Shown: positions 50,630 to 58,642 of the stretch, one piece after another
How the letters are laid out: each line of letters starts with the position of its first letter
Numbering within the stretch: the first letter of the stretch is position 1
From: Piscinibacterium candidicorallinum
GTDB lineage: Bacteria > Pseudomonadota > Gammaproteobacteria > Burkholderiales > Burkholderiaceae_C
Reading direction: 5' to 3'
Assembly: GCF_047549485.1 (NCBI RefSeq)
Contig: NZ_CP180191.1
Location: forward strand, 2,170,001-2,234,000
DNA length: 64,000 bases
Position numbers and translations under genes: made by a program
Notes under the pieces: model-generated
Database searches by the model: none
What the model was told of the DNA's origin: nothing
The model's input: only the letters and a program-made list of their open reading frames with translations

Positions 50630-52353
50630 GCCGCATCCAACTCAGTGTCCGGCCCATACCGGAACGCGCCCGCCTCATGCTCGAACAGCAGGGCCTGCAT
50701 CCGCTGTTGGCGCGCCTCTACGCGGCCCGCGGCCTTACCGACGCTGCTGAGGCCAGTGCCCTGCTCAAGCACCTGCTGGCTCCCGCGCAGCTTGACCACG
50801 CCGAGGATGCCGCGCACCTTCTGGCAGATGCCATCGAGCGCGGAGAAAAGCTTTGCGTGGTGGCTGACTATGACTGCGACGGCGCGACTGCGTGTGCTGT
50901 GGCCGTACGCGGCTTGCGCATGTTGGGCGGGATTGTCGATTTCATCGTGCCCAACCGCTTCGAGACCGGCTACGGCTTGTCGCCCGACGTCGTGAAGCTG
51001 GTGGAACAGCATCCGCGGCTAGGCAAACCCGACTGGATCATCACGGTGGACAACGGGATCGCCAGCGTGGATGGCGTCGACGCCGCCAATGCTCGCGGCA
51101 TCCGCGTGCTGGTCACGGACCACCATCTACCCGGCCCTGCCCTGCCTGCGGCCGCCTGCATCGTGAACCCCAACCAGCCCGGCTGCGGCTTTCCGAGCAA
51201 GCATCTCGCCGGTGTCGGCGTCATGTTCTATGTGCTCCTGGCCGCTCGGGCTGAGTTGCGCAGCCGTGGTCGCTTCAATGAATCGACGCAGCCCCGGCTG
51301 GACAAGCTGCTGGACCTGGTGGCGCTGGGCACGGTGGCGGATGTGGTGCGCCTGGACGCCAACAACCGCCGCCTCGTGGCGCAGGGGCTGGCCCGCATGC
51401 GCAGCGGCCAGATGCAAGCGGGCGTGGCTGCGCTGTTCAAGGTGGCGGGTCGCAGTGCCGCCACGGCAAACACCTTCGATCTCGGCTTTGCGCTCGGGCC
51501 GCGCATCAACGCCGCGGGTCGGCTGGCGGACATGAGCCTGGGGATCGCCTGTCTGCTCGCCGATGATGATGCGGCGGCATTCGGGCTGGCCCAGCAGCTG
51601 GACTCAATCAATCGCGAGCGCCGCGACATCGAAGCCGAGATGCAGGACGTGGCGCGTCTGTTCATCGAACAGGATGGCCTGGCCGATCGCGCTGGCATCG
51701 TGCTGTATGACGCTGCATGGCACCAGGGCGTGGTCGGCATCGTCGCCGGCCGCATCAAGGAGCGCTTTTGGCGGCCGACGATTGCCTTTGCCCCTGCATC
51801 CGATGCGCCTGCTCAGGGTGCCATGGAGTTGCGCGGCTCCGGTCGGTCCATCCCCGGCCTGCATCTGCGCGACGCGCTGGATCTCGTCTCCAAGCGCCTG
51901 CCCGGCGTGATCCGAAAGTTTGGCGGCCACGCGATGGCGGCGGGCCTGACCATTCTGGACGAGCATGTGGAGGTATTCGGTGAGGCCTTCGAAGCCGTGT
52001 GCCGAGAGTGGCTGGACGAAGCCGCGCTCACACGCCGACTGGAGACCGACGGGCCGCTGCCTCTGCCGCTGATGCAGCCGGAAACGGCTGATCTGATTGA
52101 CGCCCAGGTCTGGGGTCAGGGCTTTGCCGCGCCGGTGTTCTGCGACACCTTTGAGGTGCTCAACCAGCGACTGCTCAAGGAACGGCATCTGAAGCTGGCG
52201 CTGCGCAAGGGCAATGCCGGGTTTGACGCGATCTGGTTCAACCACGCCGACACCCTCCCCGCGCGCGCGACGATTGCCTTTCGCCTGGTGCACGACCGCT
52301 ACATGGGCGCCAGCCGCCTGCAGCTGCAGATCGAGCACGCCGAACCGGCTTGA
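50626..52353 (+). CDS. recJ: Single-stranded-DNA-specific exonuclease RecJ
   Basis: 575 aa. 5'-3' ssDNA exonuclease of recombination and mismatch repair. DHH-family motifs: VVADYDCDGATACAV (motif I), IITVDNGIAS, VTDHHLPG (DHH, motif III), KHLAGVGVMFYVL, ALGTVADVVRLDANNR (motif IV), and the DHHA1 part with GIVAGRIKERF...RGSGRSIPGLHLRDAL and KFGGHAMAAGLTI. Full length. Preceded by the RpfE-like gene and followed 90 bp on by prfB. Confidence 0.95.
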   Translation: MSRIQLSVRPIPERARLMLEQQGLHPLLARLYAARGLTDAAEASALLKHLLAPAQLDHAEDAAHLLADAIERGEKLCVVADYDCDGATACAVAVRGLRMLGGIVDFIVPNRFETGYGLSPDVVKLVEQHPRLGKPDWIITVDNGIASVDGVDAANARGIRVLVTDHHLPGPALPAAACIVNPNQPGCGFPSKHLAGVGVMFYVLLAARAELRSRGRFNESTQPRLDKLLDLVALGTVADVVRLDANNRRLVAQGLARMRSGQMQAGVAALFKVAGRSAATANTFDLGFALGPRINAAGRLADMSLGIACLLADDDAAAFGLAQQLDSINRERRDIEAEMQDVARLFIEQDGLADRAGIVLYDAAWHQGVVGIVAGRIKERFWRPTIAFAPASDAPAQGAMELRGSGRSIPGLHLRDALDLVSKRLPGVIRKFGGHAMAAGLTILDEHVEVFGEAFEAVCREWLDEAALTRRLETDGPLPLPLMQPETADLIDAQVWGQGFAAPVFCDTFEVLNQRLLKERHLKLALRKGNAGFDAIWFNHADTLPARATIAFRLVHDRYMGASRLQLQIEHAEPA

Positions 52354-52443
52354 CAGCCTCGCTTCGGCCCGAGCGCTGCGGCGCAGCAAGCGGCGCCGGC
52401 GCAGGTAAACTTCAGGGTTTCCTCTCCCAGACAGAAGAACATC

Positions 52444-53548
52444 GTGGAAGCCGAACGCATCAATGCCCTGTCGAACCGGATCGCGGACCTCGCTGCGCGA
52501 ACCGCTGATCTACGGAGGTATCTTTGACTTCGACCACAAGCAAAGCCGCCTGACCGAAGTCAATTCCGTTCTCGAAGACCCAAACATCTGGAACGACCCC
52601 AAGCGTGCCCAGGAACTGGGCAAGGAAAAGCGCTCGCTTGAAGGGGTGGTCTTCCCTGTCGCCGCGCTGGAAACCCAGCTGCGAGACGCGCGCGACCTGT
52701 TCGACCTATCCGCCGAAGAGAACGACGATCCCACGCTCGAAGCCATCGAGCAGGACGTGGCCAAGTCCGCCGCCATCGTCGAAGACCTCGAATTCCGTCG
52801 GATGTTCAGCAACCCGATGGACCCGAGCAACTGCTTCATCGACATCCAGGCCGGCGCTGGCGGCACCGAGGCCTGCGACTGGGCCAGCATGTTGCTGCGC
52901 CAGTACCTGAAGTACTGCGAGCGCAAGGGCTTCAAGGCCGAGGTGCTCGAGGAAACTCCGGGCGATGTTGCCGGTATCCGCTCCGCCTCCATCAAGGTGG
53001 AGGGCGAATACGCCTTCGGCTTTCTGCGCTCGGAGACCGGCGTGCATCGCCTCGTGCGCAAGAGCCCTTTCGACTCATCGGGTGGCCGGCACACGAGCTT
53101 CGCGTCGCTGTTCGTCTATCCGGAGGTGGATGACTCGATCGAGATCGAGATCAACCCGGCCGATGTGCGTACCGACACCTTCCGCGCCAGCGGTGCGGGC
53201 GGCCAGCACATCAACAAAACGGACTCCGCCGTCCGACTCACCCACATCCCCACCGGTATCGTCGTGCAGTGCCAGAACGATCGCTCGCAGCACCGCAACC
53301 GCGACGAAGCCTGGCAGATGCTCAAGAGCCGGCTCTATGAGCACGAGATGCGCAAGAAGCTGGCCGAGCAGCAAAAGCTCGAGGACAGCAAGACCGACGT
53401 GGGCTGGGGGCACCAGATCCGCAGCTACGTGCTGGACCAGAGCCGCATCAAGGATCTGCGGACCAACGTGGAAATCTCCAACACGCAGAAGGTGCTGGAT
53501 GGCGACCTCGACGCCTTCATCAGTGCCAGTCTGAAGGAAGGCATCTGA
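52444..53548 (+). CDS. prfB: Peptide chain release factor 2 (with programmed +1 frameshift)
   Basis: Ends translation at UGA and UAA. The zero frame starts at GTG 52444 (EAERINALSNRIADLA) and runs 27 codons to CTT (52522-52524), then a TGA. A +1 shift resumes at GAC 52526 and gives 367 aa in all, the usual RF2 length. RF2 motifs: the SPF anticodon-like tripeptide in RKSPFDSSGGRH and GGQ in RASGAGGQHINKTDSAV (about residue 252). Length is 3n+1, as a true frameshift gene needs. Overlaps the downstream Ivy-like gene by TGATG. Confidence 0.95.
52514..52528 (+). promoter_or_regulatory. RF2 autoregulatory +1 frameshift site
   Basis: GGAGGTATCTTTGAC: an internal Shine-Dalgarno-like GGAGGT three bases before CTT, then the in-frame TGA followed by C. 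This is the conserved RF2 shift signal. When RF2 is scarce the ribosome pauses at TGA and slips +1 on CTT-T, so RF2 level sets its own synthesis. Confidence 0.95.
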
Positions 53549-53985
53549 TGAACGCCGTTCTCCGCGCTGCCGCGCTGACCGCCCTGCTCTGGCTGATTGC
53601 GGCGACTACGCCTTCTGCCCAGGCCCAGGCACTGGAAGACCCTTTCGTCGGCCGCAGCTTTGCCGAGCTGCTTGCGCGCGATGACTTCGGCAGCGCCTAC
53701 CGCGCGGCCGTGCAGCGCACGCCGGTGGGCCGCGCAGCATGGCCCATGAAGGACGCCGGCTTGCCGCCCAGCAGCGTCGTCACGCTGAGCAACAGCAGCC
53801 AGTTCGTGCGCACGGCCACCTGCGGCCGCCCGCGTTGCGACGCCAATAGCGCACAGGTTTTCTACAGCCGTGCAGATGGCCGCATCTTCGTGTACCTCAC
53901 CGTCGGTGGCCGCGGCGGCTGGACCGGCGCGCCGGATACCTTCGTGCGCCAGGAACTGCTCAAACACCTTCAGCAGCCGCGCTAG
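53548..53985 (+). CDS. Exported protein resembling Ivy C-type lysozyme inhibitor
   Basis: 145 aa. Signal peptide about 1-26 (LTALLWLIAATTPSAQAQA). The mature part resembles Ivy in the order of features: a helical start (FGSAYRAAVQRTPVGRAAWPMKDAGLPPSSVVTL), then a short Cys-bounded loop CGRPRC where Ivy has CKPHDC, then strands AQVFYSRADGRIFVYLTVGG. The loop His that plugs the lysozyme active site in Ivy is absent (Arg here), so inhibition is not certain. It starts at ATG 53548 by TGATG overlap with prfB. Secreted to the periplasm. Confidence 0.6.
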   Translation: MNAVLRAAALTALLWLIAATTPSAQAQALEDPFVGRSFAELLARDDFGSAYRAAVQRTPVGRAAWPMKDAGLPPSSVVTLSNSSQFVRTATCGRPRCDANSAQVFYSRADGRIFVYLTVGGRGGWTGAPDTFVRQELLKHLQQPR

Positions 53986-54084
53986 GCGCACTTCCCGCGC
54001 CCGACGCATCCTCTTGCCCCGGGACCGGCCCGAGAGCCATCGACTTCGGGCCCATTGATCGCTCGACCCCTACGACTGCCGTCC

Positions 54085-55635
54085 ATGAACACCGAAGCAC
54101 AAAGAAACGAATCCACCAGCACGCCCGCCGCCGATGAAAACCAGCTGATGGCCGAACGCCGTGCCAAGCTGGCCACCTTGCGCAGCCAGGGCGTGGCCTT
54201 CCCGAACGACTTCGTGCCCGCTGACCGCGCAGCCGACCTGCAGGCCAGGTACAAGGACGTCACCCGCGAGCAGATGGAAGCCGGCACACCGGTGGAAGTC
54301 AGCGTCTCGGGCCGCATGATGCTCAAGCGCGTCATGGGCAAGGCCAGCTTTGCCACCATCAAGGATGGCACGGGCACCATCCAGTACTTCGTGAACATCG
54401 CCGGCGTGGGTGACGCGGCCTATGAGGCCTTCAAGCACTTCGATCTGGGCGACATCGTGGCCGCGCGCGGCACGCTGATGCGCACCAAGACCGGTGAGCT
54501 CTCGATCAACTGCACTCAGGTGCGCCTGCTGTCCAAGAGCCTGCGCCCCCTGCCGGACAAGTTCCACGGTCTGTCCGACACCGAGGCCCGGTACCGCCAG
54601 CGCTATGTGGACCTGATCGTCAACGACGAGACGCGTACGACCTTCATCGCGCGCAGCAAGATCATGAACGCCATCCGCAGCTTCATGACGGCCAACGGCT
54701 TCCTGGAAGTCGAGACGCCGATGATGCAGCCCATCCCCGGCGGCGCGGCTGCCAAGCCCTTCATCACGCACCACAACGCGCTCGATCAGGCCATGTACCT
54801 GCGCATCGCGCCCGAGCTGTATCTGAAGCGCCTGATCGTCGGCGGCTTTGAGCGTGTCTTCGAGGTGAACCGCAACTTTCGCAACGAAGGCGTGAGTCCG
54901 CGGCACAACCCCGAGTTCACGATGATGGAGTTTTACGCGGCCTACACCGACTACCACTGGCTGATGGACTACACCGAGAACGTGATCCGCGAGGCGGCAC
55001 TCGCTGCGCGCGGCACCACGCTGCTCAGCTACCAGGGCAAGGACGTCGATCTGGGCAAGCGCTTCGACCGCCTGACCATCGTCGAGGCGATCCAGAAGTA
55101 CGGCCCTGAAGGCGGCCACGTCTACACGACCGAGCAACTGGCCGACGCCGCCTTCCTGCGCGCCGAACTGAAGAAGCTCGGCGCCCACGTGGACGGCCCG
55201 CAGCTCAAGAACGCCGCGGTCGGTGCGCTGCAGCTCGCGCTGTTTGAAGAAGTGGCCGAGAGCCGCCTGTGGAACCCGACTTACATCATCGACTACCCCG
55301 TGGAAGTCTCGCCCCTGGCCCGCGCGTCGGACACCCGCGAAGGCATCACCGAGCGCTTCGAGCTCTTTATCGTCGGCCGCGAGCACGCCAACGGCTTTTC
55401 CGAGCTGAATGACCCGGAAGATCAGGCCGCACGCTTCCACCAGCAGGTTGCTGCCAAGGATGCCGGTGACGACGAAGCCATGTTCTTCGACCACGACTAC
55501 GTCCGCGCGCTGGAATACGGCATGCCACCCACAGGCGGCTGCGGCATCGGCATTGATCGCCTCGTGATGCTCCTGACCGATCAGCCCAGCATCCGTGACG
55601 TGATTCTGTTCCCGGCGCTCAAGAAGGAAGACTGA
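54085..55635 (+). CDS. lysS: Lysyl-tRNA synthetase, class II
   Basis: 516 aa. Charges tRNA-Lys. An N-terminal OB-fold anticodon-binding domain (about 60-170; VSVSGRMMLKRVMGKASFATIKDGTGTIQ) precedes the class II core: motif 1 FLEVETPMMQPIPGGAAAKPF, motif 2 RNFRNEGVSPRHNPEFTMMEFY, and motif 3 GMPPTGGCGIGIDRLVMLL. ATG 54085; a 10-codon longer form has no support. Follows the prfB/Ivy-like pair, the order prfB then lysS being conserved in many bacteria. Confidence 0.95.
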   Translation: MNTEAQRNESTSTPAADENQLMAERRAKLATLRSQGVAFPNDFVPADRAADLQARYKDVTREQMEAGTPVEVSVSGRMMLKRVMGKASFATIKDGTGTIQYFVNIAGVGDAAYEAFKHFDLGDIVAARGTLMRTKTGELSINCTQVRLLSKSLRPLPDKFHGLSDTEARYRQRYVDLIVNDETRTTFIARSKIMNAIRSFMTANGFLEVETPMMQPIPGGAAAKPFITHHNALDQAMYLRIAPELYLKRLIVGGFERVFEVNRNFRNEGVSPRHNPEFTMMEFYAAYTDYHWLMDYTENVIREAALAARGTTLLSYQGKDVDLGKRFDRLTIVEAIQKYGPEGGHVYTTEQLADAAFLRAELKKLGAHVDGPQLKNAAVGALQLALFEEVAESRLWNPTYIIDYPVEVSPLARASDTREGITERFELFIVGREHANGFSELNDPEDQAARFHQQVAAKDAGDDEAMFFDHDYVRALEYGMPPTGGCGIGIDRLVMLLTDQPSIRDVILFPALKKED

Positions 55636-55749
55636 GCGCGCCCTCAGGCTCACACCAACAGCAATGGATCAAAATCGGCCTCGCTTTGAAGACCCTGCAA
55701 GCGTGCTGAGACCCGCACCAAAAAAGCGGAAACTGGATGTCGACCCGAT

Positions 55750-55804
55750 TTGTTTAGTGCATTTTCGGCCATAGAATGACATAGCGATCGGGGCACACAC
55801 CCCG
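55750..55804 (+). promoter_or_regulatory. Candidate promoter and leader hairpin of the sbtA-like gene
   Basis: TTGTTT (55750-55755), 16 bp, TAGAAT (55772-55777), then a CGGGG-CACACA-CCCCG hairpin (55789-55804) 16 bp before the GTG start, with AAAGG between. The surroundings (55636-55819) are AT-richer than coding DNA and hold no gene. The hairpin could limit access to the ribosome site. Confidence 0.4.
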
Positions 55805-55819
55805 GGAAAGGTACAGACC

Positions 55820-56770
55820 GTGGACCCGATCGTGCTGTTCTTCCTGCTGGGCATGTTTGCCCAGTTCGCCAAGAGTGATCTCAAGCTCCCCGAGGCGCTG
55901 ACGGATTCGATCTCGATCTACCTGCTGCTGGCGATCGGCCTGAAGGGCGGCGTGACGCTGCACAGCGCGCAGGTACCGGGCCTCGCAGCCAAGGTGATTG
56001 CCGTCATCGTGCTGGGTGCGAGCATCGCGCTGATCGCTTACGCCGTGCTGCGCACGCTTCGCTTCGAGAAACTGGACGCCGCCAGCCTGTGCGCCCACTA
56101 CGGCTCGGTCAGCGTCGTGACCTACGCCGTCTGCATCGACTACCTTGCGGCACGCCAGATTGCCGTGGAGGCCTATACGCCGATGTTCGTGGCGCTCATG
56201 GAAGCGCCAGGCATCATCGTCGGTGTGCTGCTGGCGCGGCTGGCCGACCGCGGCCCCGGCCCGCACCCCACCGCAGACCAGAGCTGGGGGCAGGTGATGC
56301 ACGAGGTCTTCCTGAACAAGGGCGTGCTGCTGCTGCTCGGCGGCCTGACGATCGGCGCCATCGCCGGCCCGGACCGACTCAAGCCCTTCTTCCTGCTCTA
56401 CAACGACCTCTTCAAGGGCATTCTCGGCCTGTTCCTGATCGCACTGGGCATGCAGGCTGCCGCGCGCCTGAAGGACGTGCTGCCCTACGGCGCGCGGCTC
56501 ATCGGCTTTGGCATCGTGGCGCCGGTGATGTTCGGCGCCATCGGCGTGTTCACCGGCTCGCTGCTGGGCTTGTCCATCGGCGGCATGACGGTGCTGGGGA
56601 CGCTGGCTGCCAGCGCCAGCTACATCGCCGCCCCTACCGCCATGCAGGTCGCGGTGCCTCAGGCCAACCCGGCGCTGGGCATTGGCGCCGCGCTGGGGCT
56701 GACCTTCCCCTTCAACATCGTGGTGGGCGTACCGCTGTATCACCAGATGGCCAAGCTGCTGGCCGGCTGA
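55820..56770 (+). CDS. SbtA-type sodium-dependent bicarbonate permease family protein
   Basis: 316 aa with about ten hydrophobic segments in two inverted halves, as in the SbtA/DUF897 family: LFFLLGMFAQFAKSDLKLPEALTDSISIYLLLAIGLKGGVTL, HYGSVSVVTYAVCIDYL, and in the second half FLIALGMQAAARLKD and GTLAASASYIAAPTAMQVAVPQANPALGIGAALGLTFPFNI. SbtA imports bicarbonate with sodium in cyanobacteria; members in heterotrophs may serve anaplerotic or carbonic-anhydrase-linked needs. The GTG start at 55820 has AAAGG upstream. No SbtB-like PII gene is next to it. Confidence 0.88.
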   Translation: MDPIVLFFLLGMFAQFAKSDLKLPEALTDSISIYLLLAIGLKGGVTLHSAQVPGLAAKVIAVIVLGASIALIAYAVLRTLRFEKLDAASLCAHYGSVSVVTYAVCIDYLAARQIAVEAYTPMFVALMEAPGIIVGVLLARLADRGPGPHPTADQSWGQVMHEVFLNKGVLLLLGGLTIGAIAGPDRLKPFFLLYNDLFKGILGLFLIALGMQAAARLKDVLPYGARLIGFGIVAPVMFGAIGVFTGSLLGLSIGGMTVLGTLAASASYIAAPTAMQVAVPQANPALGIGAALGLTFPFNIVVGVPLYHQMAKLLAG

Positions 56771-56777
56771 ACGCTCG

Positions 56778-57572
56778 TCAACGCAGCTCTTGCATCGGCT
56801 GGCCGAGGCCGCTGCGCGCCAGCCAGTCAAAGACCGAATCCGCCGTGACCGTCTCGATGCGGTCAGAGAAGCGCTTGGCATTCGGGTGATCATCAAAGGC
56901 AATGTTCGCCCGAGTCACCCGCCCACCCAGGCGCGTCAATGCGTCGATGCGGAGCGTTGTGGGCTCGTAGCCCTGCGCCATGAGCCAGCCCTGTGCGCGC
57001 TGCCGCGAGTCCGCAGTCGGCGTCACCGCCCAGGCGAGGGTTTCGATCGCCCACTGATTGCTCTGCTGGTAGCGCGTGGCCCAGGGGTAGGCCAGCATGT
57101 TGTAGCGGCGCTCGTTCACACGCTGCAGACGGCCGTTGTCCTGCAGTACCGGCAGCAGCGCGGCCTGTACATCAGGCCGCAACACCGCATAGCCAGCGCG
57201 GTATTCAAACGGGTCATCCAGGAAGAACTCGCCCAGGCCCTGCCGGTACAAGGCCGCGTGGTCTGTGCCGCATTGATTGAGCTTGTGCGCCACCCGCCAG
57301 GGCTGGCCCGGCGCACTGCGATAGGCCAAGCCGATGTGCGACCAACGTAGCCCCCATTTGCGCAGATCCTGCCCACTGCGGGCGATCACCACCACGTTGG
57401 CGCCTGTGGCATCGAGCGCCTGGGCAGTGCGCTCGGCCAGATTCATGCCCTCGCGCATGGCATGCACACTCTTGGGCTTGGTCTCGCAGGTACGGCCAGC
57501 GTACGCAGCACCGGGCAGCGCGGCCAGCAGGCTGCCGCACAGGGCGGCAGCCGTGAGCATTCGACTCAGCAT
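56778..57572 (-). CDS. DUF2145 family exported protein
   Basis: 264 aa. Signal peptide 1-25 (LTAAALCGSLLAALPGAAYA), mature chain starting GRTCETKPKSVHAM. Family-like blocks: GANVVVIARSGQDLRKWGLRWSHIGLAYR, HKLNQCGTDHAALYRQGLGEFFLDDPFEY, ATRYQQSNQWAIETLAWA. The Ser-His-Cys arrangement (WSHIGLAYR, LNQCG) recalls NlpC/P60-like thiol hydrolases, but I cannot prove a catalytic site. It lies 11 bp after the small gene at 57584-58009 on the same strand, so co-transcribed. Role unknown; likely periplasmic. Confidence 0.75.
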   Translation of the reverse strand: MLSRMLTAAALCGSLLAALPGAAYAGRTCETKPKSVHAMREGMNLAERTAQALDATGANVVVIARSGQDLRKWGLRWSHIGLAYRSAPGQPWRVAHKLNQCGTDHAALYRQGLGEFFLDDPFEYRAGYAVLRPDVQAALLPVLQDNGRLQRVNERRYNMLAYPWATRYQQSNQWAIETLAWAVTPTADSRQRAQGWLMAQGYEPTTLRIDALTRLGGRVTRANIAFDDHPNAKRFSDRIETVTADSVFDWLARSGLGQPMQELR

Positions 57573-57583
57573 GCAACCCCCGT

Positions 57584-58009
57584 TCAGTAAGTGATGCGCT
57601 CGTTGTAGAGCAGCGCCCGGCCGATCTCGTTGGGCACGAAGGCGATCGCCTCGCTCGCAGTGGAGAGCACATAGCCCGTGGAGAGCGCCGTCACCATGAT
57701 TGCACTGCCAACGGCCACCGCGGATCCTTCGAGTACCCGGCCGGAGAAGCGCAGCGTCGCCCTCGCACCATCCGATGCGCGCTCCAGCACGATGACCGTG
57801 CCCGCCGCCGAGGCCTGGACCGACACCACGGTGAGCGCCACACCGCCAGCAAGGATCATGACCGGCGCCGCCACACTCACCGCCACAGGCAACAGGGACA
57901 ACGCGCTCGCATCGGACAGATCGCTCTGCGCCTGGACGCTCTGTAGGGATAAGACCGCGCTGATGGCAAGCACCGCACCTGCCCGCTTGAATTGGTACAT
58001 CACACCCAT
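57584..58009 (-). CDS. Exported small protein of unknown function
   Basis: 141 aa from ATG 58009 (MGVMYQFKRAGAVLAISAVLSLQSVQAQ, signal peptide cut after QAQ), preceded by AGGAG 8 bp upstream; an ATG 7 codons further up is less likely. The mature part begins SDLSDASALSLLPVAV, has a hydrophobic middle (APVMILAGGVALTVVSVQASAAGTVIVLERASDGARATLRF) and ends NEIGRALLYNERITY. Not recognised. Its placement directly upstream of the DUF2145 gene suggests the two envelope proteins work together. Confidence 0.65.
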   Translation of the reverse strand: MGVMYQFKRAGAVLAISAVLSLQSVQAQSDLSDASALSLLPVAVSVAAPVMILAGGVALTVVSVQASAAGTVIVLERASDGARATLRFSGRVLEGSAVAVGSAIMVTALSTGYVLSTASEAIAFVPNEIGRALLYNERITY

Positions 58010-58039
58010 GATCTGGACTCCTTCTGACATGGTCTTGCG

Positions 58040-58501
58040 TTACTGGGACTCAGCGCGCTGACGCATGCCGTCCAGACGCGCTTGCTGGATTTCGGCTTCG
58101 TGTGCATCGCGCAGGGTCTTGGCCAGCGTGAAGGCGTTCGAGATCAGGAACAGCCAGCTCACGCCCAGAAAGGCCTTGTAGGTCGGGTTGATGCTCATGT
58201 TGGCGAGGCCCCAGCCGGTGAGCGCCATCGCAGCAGCAAAGCCACCCCAAGCCACCATCGACCACATCGGGGTGTCGCTCTTCTTGTTCTCGTTGTCGCG
58301 GATGAACTTAGCCAGCGAGAAGGCTGCGGCCAGGCAGAACACATAGCCCATGATCATGAACGCACGGTCGATGTCGGCCCCCGGCAGGTAGGCCAGGCCG
58401 GTGCCGCACAGCACCACCGCGAGGAAGAACGAGATCCAGACCTGGGCGCGCCAGGCCTTGGTGTCGCGGCGCACGATGGTGATCACGTTGGAGTTGCTCA
58501 T
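58040..58501 (-). CDS. YiaA/YiaB-domain inner membrane protein
   Basis: 153 aa with four hydrophobic helices in two pairs: WISFFLAVVLCGTGLAYLPGADIDRAFMIMGYVFCLAAAFSLAKFIRDN and MVAWGGFAAAMALTGWGLANMSINPTYKAFLGVSWLFLISNAFTLAKTLRD. Each half is a YiaAB two-helix domain (PF05360), so this is a double-domain form like E. coli YiaA. Start ATG 58501 with AAAGG upstream; a 46-codon extension is not family-like. It is divergent from nadB by 141 bp. Function unknown. Confidence 0.82.
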   Translation of the reverse strand: MSNSNVITIVRRDTKAWRAQVWISFFLAVVLCGTGLAYLPGADIDRAFMIMGYVFCLAAAFSLAKFIRDNENKKSDTPMWSMVAWGGFAAAMALTGWGLANMSINPTYKAFLGVSWLFLISNAFTLAKTLRDAHEAEIQQARLDGMRQRAESQ

Positions 58502-58642
58502 GGAGCGTCTGCCTTTCGCCCGAACTGGGCTGTTGAAGATGGACGCAGTGTGTGCGGCGCCTCCCCATGCGGCAATGTCACGCTGTGACAGTGCCGCGCA
58601 GCGCGACAGACCGGTGCAGGGCGTGATACCGGCCGCCATAGA

